From contig NC_079878.1 of assembly GCF_029227915.1 (NCBI RefSeq), positions 24,761,501 to 24,825,500 on the forward strand: a stretch of 64,000 nt of DNA. Reading direction: 5' to 3'. This DNA comes from Hydractinia symbiolongicarpus. Its lineage: Eukaryota > Cnidaria > Hydrozoa > Anthoathecata > Hydractiniidae. Positions 56,593 to 64,000 of the stretch are shown here, piece after piece. Within the stretch, counting starts at the first letter, position 1. The number at the start of each line of letters is the position of its first letter. Below the pieces are notes generated by a model. It saw only the letters and a program-made list of their open reading frames with translations, was not told where the DNA came from and did no database searches. The position numbers and the translations under genes were made by a program.

Positions 56593-57668
56593 AATGTAAT
56601 CTACCGCGGACGCAAAAATTGCATAAATAGTTACACAGAACAATAACATTGCGATAGCTATTGTTTTCTTAAGAAAAAAATTGCCTCGTTGATAAACAAT
56701 GACCCCTCGCGATCGATTGTTTAATCACAATAGGTTGCAAGATCAATTTTAGCAATCTTTTTTGGGCGAACTCTTTTGAAATTTTTAATTGCGGTAATTA
56801 AGCGTTTAGATCGCATTTTAAAAATTTATAAACGTAAAGCGGCGATAGAAATGTTTTTTTAGATCACATTTTAAAAGTTTAAAATCGAAAAGCGGCGATA
56901 GAAATGTTTTTTAAATCGCATTTTAAAATTTTATAAACGAAAAGCGGCGATAGAAATGTTTTTTAAGATCTCATTTTAAAAGTTTATAAACGCAAAGCGG
57001 CAATAGAAATGTTTTTTAAGATCGCATTTTAAAAGTTTAAAATCGAAAAGCGGCGATGGAAATGTTTTTTAAGATCGCATTTTAAAAGTTTATAAACGAA
57101 AAGCGGCGATAGAAATGTTTTTTTAAATCGCATTTTAAAAGTTTTTTAGATCGCATTTTAAAAGTTTAAAAACGAATAGCAGCGATAGAAATATTTTTTT
57201 AGGTTCGCATTTTAAAAGTTCATAAACAAAAAGCGGCGATAGAAATGTTTTTTTTAGATCGCATTTTAAAAATATATAAACATAAAGCAACATTTAATAG
57301 TTGTGAACAATGCTTCTCGTATGTTTCTTAAATTAAATGCGCTGGAATCTTTTTAAGTAATTAAATCAACAATACATTCTCACGAAATGTATTATAAAAC
57401 TCCGCCAAAGGATTTTTATTATTTAATTACTTCATGCTAATACTTAAGGGAATAGCTTATCAATACATTTACACAATGCATCTCGCTATTACAAGAAATA
57501 TAATTGCTTCGATATATCTTCGCGAGCGCATTGTTTTTTAACACGCAAATATAAACTCGCAAAACCCTTAAGGGATTTAATTATAACAAAAGAGAAACGA
57601 CTGTCATCCTCCACGCAAAGGTGTGATATTAGCATGTACGCGGTAGATTACATTCAGACTGTACTGTA
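56579..57668. mobile_element. element with perfect 30-bp inverted ends enclosing a minisatellite
   Basis: Bases 56579-56608 are the exact reverse complement of 57639-57668 (30 of 30; core CAGTCTGAATGTAATCTACC). The 1,030 bp between hold a ~53-bp minisatellite and AT-rich sequence, without a transposase. The left end overlaps the right end of the MITE at 56352-56592, so either the two were inserted side by side or they form one compound element. A Helitron-derived or foldback element are alternatives. Confidence 0.6.
56790..57295. repeat. ~53-bp minisatellite, eight to nine units
   Basis: Units of AGATCGCATTTTAAAAGTTT, ATAAACGAAAAGCGGCGATA, GAAATGTTTTTT repeat with few mismatches; GCGGCGATAG-type cores lie near 56840, 56890, 56945, 56998, 57048, 57100, 57180 and 57232. 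One unit has an extra partial copy near 57135. Lies entirely inside the inverted-end element. Confidence 0.85.
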
Positions 57669-58325
57669 GTCTTAGTATGCTTGTAACTGGTGTACATAGA
57701 AAAAAAGATCTGAGAAAAAGTGTGAAATCGATTTGATGAGTGGTACAAAGGGTAAATTGGAAGAGAAGAGACAAAATCGATTTTCTTTATCATATAAAGA
57801 GACTCGAGATGAAGAAATTTGCGAAAATAGAGGTTCTTGCTTTTTTAAAAGAAATTATGTGACTTTAACAATATTCTTTCAGTGTGTGAGGTAAAGAAAA
57901 TGTGTGTGTTATACACGCTTAATGCTTGTGAGTTGACATGTCTGTGTCTAATTTATTCTTTTAATGTCGAGCAGTGGTAGTGGAAGAGTGCTGAAAAAAA
58001 CTCTTTTTTATATCATTTTTTTGATAAATAGCTGTAATAAAATCCCACAAATAGTAAACTATGAGTACGACAACAAAATAGCACCTTCCTTCTTCTCCAC
58101 AAAATTTAAATGACAACAATGATCTCGTGCAAGTTGCATTTCAGGCGGTTTGGACAGGTCCAGGCTTTCTGGGCGATTACAGACAAAAAGCTTGAAAAAA
58201 CCCACAGCCGCCCTCACATATACGACGCTTTTGGCGAGTCGGCACCCTCTTAACACATGCTGTAAGAGTATATTATATTTCCCACCAAAATTTGTGCAAT
58301 CAGGTAGCTAGGGGAATAGAACAAG
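57669..58325. other. no recognised gene
   Basis: AT-rich; a 65-codon minus-strand frame at 58059-58256 has no motif. Nothing supportable. Confidence 0.45.
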
Positions 58326-58329
58326 TAAT

Positions 58330-58803
58330 TACATATGCTTAAGGGACTAGAAGAAAAAGGGCTAAGGGTGAACACAGCAAAGTCTAAAGTCATGATTAGT
58401 AGCATTGAAGCCAAGTGTGACGTTGTAGTTGGAAAGTGGCCTTTTGGGTTTCACAGGAAAGGGGTTGGTAGTAACTCAATTTTTTGTCAGACTTGCAAGC
58501 ATTGAGTACATAAAGTCAGTAGTATTGGTGGAAGGTTATAGAGAATGAAGTATTTCCAGCTTTAATGATGTACAACAGTGGCTCGTTAGAGATATTTGAG
58601 AACTTCTGTTACTTAGATGATATGTTGGGCAGTGAAGGGGGTGTTGGAAGAAGTGTTACTTGCAGGATAGGTTCTGCTTAGAAAAAGTTCAGAGAATTAC
58701 TTCCTTTGTTGACTAGCAGAGTCTCGTCAATTGAGTGTAGGTTGTATGAGGCCTGTGCAAGAAGTGTTATGGTAGTGAGACATGGGCAGTGAAGCAGGAA
58801 GAA
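58330..58803 (+). pseudogene. LINE reverse-transcriptase C-terminal fragment
   Basis: The plus strand reads GLEEKGLRVNTAKSKVMISS, RKGVGSNSIFCQTCK, EIFENFCYLDDMLGSEGG, KKFRELLPLLTSRVSS and RLYEACARSVMV across shifting frames with stops. This is the typical end of a LINE RT protein (thumb region, Cys-rich knuckle, 'F-C-Y-L-G-D' motif). It is a different family from the LINE at 52.9-55.9 kb. 5'-truncated. Confidence 0.7.
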
Positions 58804-58911
58804 GTGGTGGTGGTGGTGGTGCTGATGATGATGATGATGATGGTGATGGTGATGGTGATGGTGATGGTGATGGTGATGGTGATGGTGATGGTGATGGTGA
58901 TGATATGATGA
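58804..58911. repeat. (GTG)n/(GATGAT)n/(GATGGT)n microsatellite
   Basis: GGT units, then GAT units, then about twelve GATGGT units. Follows the LINE fragment directly and may have grown from its tail. Gives a spurious Ser-Pro repeat frame on the minus strand. Confidence 0.9.
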
Positions 58912-59235
58912 TTAAAGTTATAAAATAAATTTTTGTGAAAAAATTGTATCTCCAGCTATGTTTGATAAATAAGGTTAAATCATGGAAATTAGGCATTCAA
59001 AATTGTTGGAAAATGCATTTTCAGTATTCTTTCTATTTTTCTGCACTTTGTAGATTGTTCTGGAAATGTCTTCCTGAATTTTTAATCTGTTAGTTTGGTC
59101 GAAGAAACACTATTTTCATGCAAAAACCTACATAATAGCAGGTGCAATGTGATGTAGTTGTTTGAGTTCTTTAACTTGTCAAACATTTTTTATTTTTTTA
59201 TCTGCAACAAGTTAAAGAATTGAAAAAATATAAAG

Positions 59236-59393
59236 TATAGTTGTTAGCCCATGAAAAACTCCACGGGTTCGTCCGTCCTTTTTATACTGCATTGCGTGTG
59301 TCTCGCTACCTGCGCAGCTAAGCTACCATTTCGCGTGACAGATGGACAGACAGACAGACGTATACGGGTATTATAATATAGATATTGCACAAA
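59236..59393 (+). mobile_element. dispersed hairpin-start repeat
   Basis: Starts GTTGTTAGCCCATGAAAAAC, TCCACGGGTTCGTCCGTCCT; ends CAGACAGACAGACGTATACG, GGTATTATAATATAGATA. Third locus of the family at 39.77 and 46.3 kb. Confidence 0.65.
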
Positions 59394-59742
59394 CAGTTGC
59401 TTTCACTTTTTAGCCCAAGCAAATAGGCACTGATGTATACCTCGAACAAGACAAATTTTCATCGTAGTGTTTAGGTCACATAGAATTTCTGAATTCAAGT
59501 GTGTTTTTAGGCTAACTATAAATAGTCTTGCATATTAGGTTTCTAGATAAAAGAAAATCCAACTTCTTCCCCTTGTGCAAGTAAATTTTGAAAGTTGATA
59601 AGGAGCTATTAAAATCTACTTCACGAAATGTATAAAAGGGGAGAATGTAAAATCTATATGTCACATTTACAATTAACATTACAGCTTATTAAATGTTGAA
59701 ACTTTAAAAATATGCCCTTTACTTTTACATATATTTTTGTAG

Positions 59743-62700
59743 TTTTTGGTAATGGAGGGGTTGGTAATGGACAATGTTATTGTAATAACGAAAATACAAA
59801 GTTGCGAGGGGTGGATGGTGGTACCTGTATAAACAATGTCTGTCCACGCAATCCCAAACTTCACGAATGTTATACAGTGTTGCACAAAAATGGTCATATG
59901 GAAAAAGGGTGCATTAGATTGACTCATTGTTTTGAGATCAAAAATGCACACAAACATGAAAGATTGATTAATTGCTGTAAAGGTGACATGTGTAACAAAA
60001 ATGTAGGAAAAGATGATCTGGAATTTATCGAAGGTATGTCATGTACATTTGCATACGATATACATATGTTATATTTTTACTGAAACAGCCTTTTTCATTT
60101 CTCTCAGCTCTTAACTGCTGATATGTTAACAAAGATTGCAGCCAAATGCCATTATATGCTGCCCACAATTTCTTGTAGTGGTCAAAAAAAGGCAACCATG
60201 ATTTGTGCTCTTCCTAATAGAAGTACAGAGTTACCCAGATTACTAAAATACTTCAGGCTGATAGCAATTGTTCAAAAAATGATGCAATTAGCTCATGCCT
60301 CTAATAATTAAAAAAAAAGTGACTGTTAAAATCTCTTTTTCAACATTTTTTATATTCAGCGTATTTATTTTTCATTAATAAATTTAGTAGATTTATGTTT
60401 CAAGGAAATCATTTTTTTCTTGATTTAGTGACAATATTTTGTAAAAAAAAACTTTTTGTCATTGCCACTACAAAACTTACCTGTCGACTTTTTGTTTGCA
60501 TAATTGTTATAGGTGGCATACTACCATTCACAGGAAACCAAAAAAAAAAAAAATATGTTTGTACAAGGAAGGAGGTTTGCTCATAAATGATTCTCTTTCT
60601 TTTTTGAAACAAACAAATTATGCTAACCATATTTTCACAGTCTATTAATTGAAATGAAAGATTAATGAAAAGTGATAATCGGGGAGGGATTAAGATCTGA
60701 TATAGAACCCATGGTAATTGCATTATTAAAAATATCATTAAAATCAAAATGATATTTTTTTAAAAATTTGCCCTTCTATTCTAGATCCATTTGTAATTGC
60801 CTTGTTTTGTTTCCATTAAACCTTGATTTTAAGTGACATCTATGTCTGTTTGTGTTTTAATAGATCATCATTTACTAGAAGGAACGTCATTGCCACCAAC
60901 AAAGAGTAAAGAGATCATATCTATACCTACTGCAGCTGCGATTGCCGTTCCAGCTTCGCTCATATTTTTACTTGCAACTTTGTTCGTGTTGTACAAAGAT
61001 AGAAGAAAGAAGAGATTAATGCGGAGGATAGCTGAAGAAAATCACTTGTTGACACAAAGACTTGACGAAATCAATGGTATTAACCTTGTTGATTGCACCA
61101 CGTCAGGTAATGCTTTCTGCTTTTGCAAGATGGAAAAATCAGGAAGTTTGACAACAGTGGCAAGAAGTTTGGGAAAATCAGCAAAACTTGTTTTATGCGG
61201 CATGTTAAGAGTTTGTTAATTAAAACTGTTAGTCATTGGCGTCTTTAACAAACAGAATGGGGTTGTAAAAATCATGTGAACCAATGACGTTGCTATAAAG
61301 TTTATTGCAACTCAAAAAGCACCTGCGACTGGTCAAAAAATAATGCAGAATTCATGGACGAAAGCATCTGTTCGAATTGCATCAGTATTCAAATTGAAGG
61401 ATGTTAGATCTTCTAACCTTATTCTTCATGAAAATGACACTCATAGTTGAGAATGACTTTGCGAAACTTTTTCTTGATTTTGCATTAAAAATTAAAACAA
61501 TCTGTTAAGCGTTTCCTACTTAAAACTTATGTCCTAGATGAAGCAAGTCTCGTATTGTTCTTAATTTAAATCTTGTTTCTTTTTTCAATGAGTTTGATTT
61601 TGTACAGAAAAAACATGCTCTGTATTTCGCATTGCATGACTAAGGCTAGCTTATCAAGAGACAAAACAAACTTTCCATTTAAATAAGTTTTCGAATTATA
61701 TGACACCGAATTATAGAAGTTTTTTTATATAATAATTTAAGTCCTGGCGAGACCAACGGAATTGTTTCATCTGAATGATTTTTTTTTTTGACTTACACAA
61801 TCACACGAGTTTTGCTTTATCTTGCTCATCGTTCGACTTTTAACATTATAGGAAGCGGAGCCGGCTTGACTTTGCTGGTGCAACGCACTATCGCACGGCA
61901 AGTCCTCCTGCATGAGCGAATCGGCGCTGGTAGATTCGGTTCGGTCCATCGAGGAACTTGGCACGGTCAGGAAGTGGCTGTGAAAATATTTTCGTCCAAT
62001 GAAGAAGCGTCGTGGTTTAGGGAAGCACAAATTTACCAAACAACAATGTTACGTCATGAAAATGTTTTAGGTAGGAATGTAATAATTCAATTGGTTGTTT
62101 GAATGTCAAAAACTGCATTGCAAAGGTGTTTATCCTGTTACATAAAAACAGCTAAATATTTTCTGTATCGCGGTTGACCACAAAAAATCTGGAGAAATAC
62201 TTATTTTGCGTTCGAGTAAAAATGCTTTATTAGATTAAGATAAATATGAAAACAGATATCATTTTGAACATAAAAAATTGCAGAATAAGATATGGCATGC
62301 GAAACCTTGATTCAAATTTCGTGGTTTACAAAAAATACGACACTGCATTTATTATTTTTTTCCGAAAAATATCTGACAGTGTTGTTTTGGAGAATTTTAT
62401 TCACCCGCACTTTCATAAAGTTAAAACATAACTTTGTGAATGATATCTATCCAAAAATTACTGCCTTAATTTAACTGAAGCCAGTCAAAATACAACAAGT
62501 AAAATTGTAGCAGCTATTTCTACGACGTCTTATTAAATGGAACAAAAAAAACCCAGCCCTTTTACCTGTTGCATTGTATTTGATTTGCTGTTTATAGGTT
62601 TCATTGCTGCAGATAATAAAGACACTGGTTCTTGTACGCAACTTTGGTTAGTCACTGAATATTATCCGTTCGGGTCATTGTATGACTTCCTCCAAGAACA

Positions 62701-64000
62701 GTATTTGACACCACGCGAAACATTAAAGATGGTGTACAGCATGATCAACGGGTTGTGCCATCTACACATGGAAGTGATCGGCACGGAGGGGAAACCTGCA
62801 ATGGCTCATCGTGATATGAAAACCAAAAATATTTTAGTAAAAAATAATAGTAAGTGAACTAATCTAGTAAAGTTCTACTGTGAAAGCTATGATGATGTTA
62901 GGTGTTATTTTGTAGGCCACTTGTTAAGTCTACTACGCTACTACTGCGATAGTGTGCAAAATATTAATGGAAAATAGGTCAAATGAAAAAGATTGTCCCA
63001 CTAGAAATCATTTACGCCCTTTTTGTATTAGATGTGCATTTTGAACTGGTCAAGCTTTACTTGTCAATATTTCACGCAGGTTGGCGTAGGTAATTTAAGT
63101 AGATGCAAAACTAAAATTTTGCGAAATGAAGATGACATAGCAGTTGTTCTAAAGCGTAGTGTCAATTAATGTTGCTTCGAGCGATTTCTAAAAAACTGTC
63201 ACTTTTAAAAGTATCATGCACATATATTTTTTAGCATTCTTTCAGCAATGTATACAAAATTTCTAGTGTTTATGTTAAACTTCTTTTTATTGTATTTGTT
63301 TATGTAAATTTTGTATTTACTCTTTAGAAACCTGTGCTATTGCTGACTTAGGATTGACCGTGTTACATACTTCCATCAATGACAAAGTAGACATGCCTAC
63401 CGGTACACGCACGGGAACAACTCGTTACCAGGCCCCAGAATTACTAAGTGAAATTGTGAACTTTTCGTATTTCGATTCCTATCGAAGAGCAGATGTTTAT
63501 GCATTCGGGTTATGTGCGTGGGAGGTCTGTCGTCGAACTGAGATAGATGGTAGGAATAGAGTTCATATATGAGTTTGGGTTTTAGATCCATTTGCCTAGC
63601 GATCATTTATTAACCTGAATCTGAATTTCCCCTCTTCTTTTAGGAACATTAGGGAAATTTGTGCAGTATTTGGCCCTTTTTATACATATGTATCATTTTA
63701 TTCTCGTTCTTAAATTCCATCAATATATATTGTTCTTCACTGTTAAGTAACGTGTGGAGTCTTTTAGGGAAGTCAATAGGTAATGTCTTTTCAACATAGT
63801 TCCATAGGATTATAGAGTAAACCAGGAAGATTGGAGCAGAATTTGTTGTCAAAAATTAGGAAAAATCAATGAAATTTGAGCAAAATTTGGTTTCAAAAAT
63901 CAGGGAATTTATTTGACAAAAGATGTTCAAACCGCAACCTTTCTTTCAGGTCATGTCGATGAGTACCAGTTACCGTATTACGATTGCGTTCAACCGGATC
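59743..64000 (+). CDS. TGFBR1-like: TGF-beta/activin type I receptor serine/threonine kinase (ALK4/5/7 type), 3' end outside window
   Basis: Exons 59743-60033, 60864-61106, 61852-62070, 62598-62849, 63328-63549 and 63950-64000 onward; all borders are GT/AG and each intron splits a codon after base 1. Exon 1 here encodes the Cys-rich activin-receptor ectodomain (starts CYCNNENTK, ends [11 protein letters not shown]). The next encodes one transmembrane helix ([20 protein letters not shown]). A GS region follows across the splice ([20 protein letters not shown]), then the kinase: [33 protein letters not shown] and APELL. The L45 loop ([12 protein letters not shown]) matches the activin/TGF-beta class, not the BMP class, predicting Smad2/3 signalling. 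The 5' end is uncertain: the ectodomain may be preceded by an unseen signal-peptide exon, or translation may begin at an ATG at 59712 that gives a short hydrophobic start. The kinase C-terminus lies beyond base 64000. Confidence 0.9.

Noticed and set aside
58727-58996. Ser-Pro repeat frame on the minus strand
   Set aside because: Produced by the (GATGGT)n microsatellite; no start context or homologue expected.

Overview
The window is AT-rich, intron-containing animal DNA, most likely from a cnidarian and possibly a hydrozoan. The pointers are a secreted CAP+ShKT protein, a sphingomyelinase-D-like secreted enzyme with a Cys-rich tail, a TGF-beta/activin type I receptor with short phase-compatible exons, and a dense load of Harbinger, Helitron, CR1-like LINE, tRNA-SINE and satellite sequence. 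Species-level identity cannot be read from the window.

Layout. 1-0.4 kb: possible BEL/Pao retroelement tail. 0.76-3.85 kb: large degenerate satellite built on a CATTTGGTRGAC box, split by a 0.6-kb insert. 5.64-6.46 kb: Harbinger-like MITE with TAA target duplications. 6.65-13.19 kb: an apparently intact DNA transposon with 9-bp target duplications and 116-bp terminal inverted repeats (115/116 identical) that run inward into arrays of a 20-bp repeat. It carries two minus-strand genes: an HTH + rve (D,D34E) transposase and a two-exon ubiquitin ligase with UBZ-like finger, CUE-like segment and HECT domain. This is the most interesting object in the window. 13.2-28.9 kb: mostly decayed DNA, including unrecognised exon relics, tRNA-SINEs, a Helitron relic with a nested SINE, and a Harbinger transposase relic.

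28.9-32.9 kb: five-exon CAP+ShKT gene with a TATA box. 33-43 kb: repeats, SINEs, a tRNA-like hairpin and an unrecognised multi-segment gene at 40.2-41.7 kb. 44.8-47.5 kb: six-exon sphingomyelinase-D/GDPD-like secreted protein. 48.8-49.9 kb: decayed minus-strand coding DNA. 50.6-52.1 kb: two tandem arrays. 52.9-55.9 kb: CR1/L2-like LINE with stops. 56.35-57.67 kb: a MITE and an inverted-repeat element enclosing a ~53-bp minisatellite. 58.3-58.9 kb: second LINE fragment plus microsatellite. 59.7-64.0 kb: ALK4/5/7-type receptor kinase, running off the right edge.

The three host genes are single, independent loci and nothing suggests joint function. The two genes of the 6.66-13.18 kb element share strand and termini and probably act together in mobilising it. 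All exon joins were made by eye from GT/AG sites and reading-phase agreement; no expression or database evidence was available.
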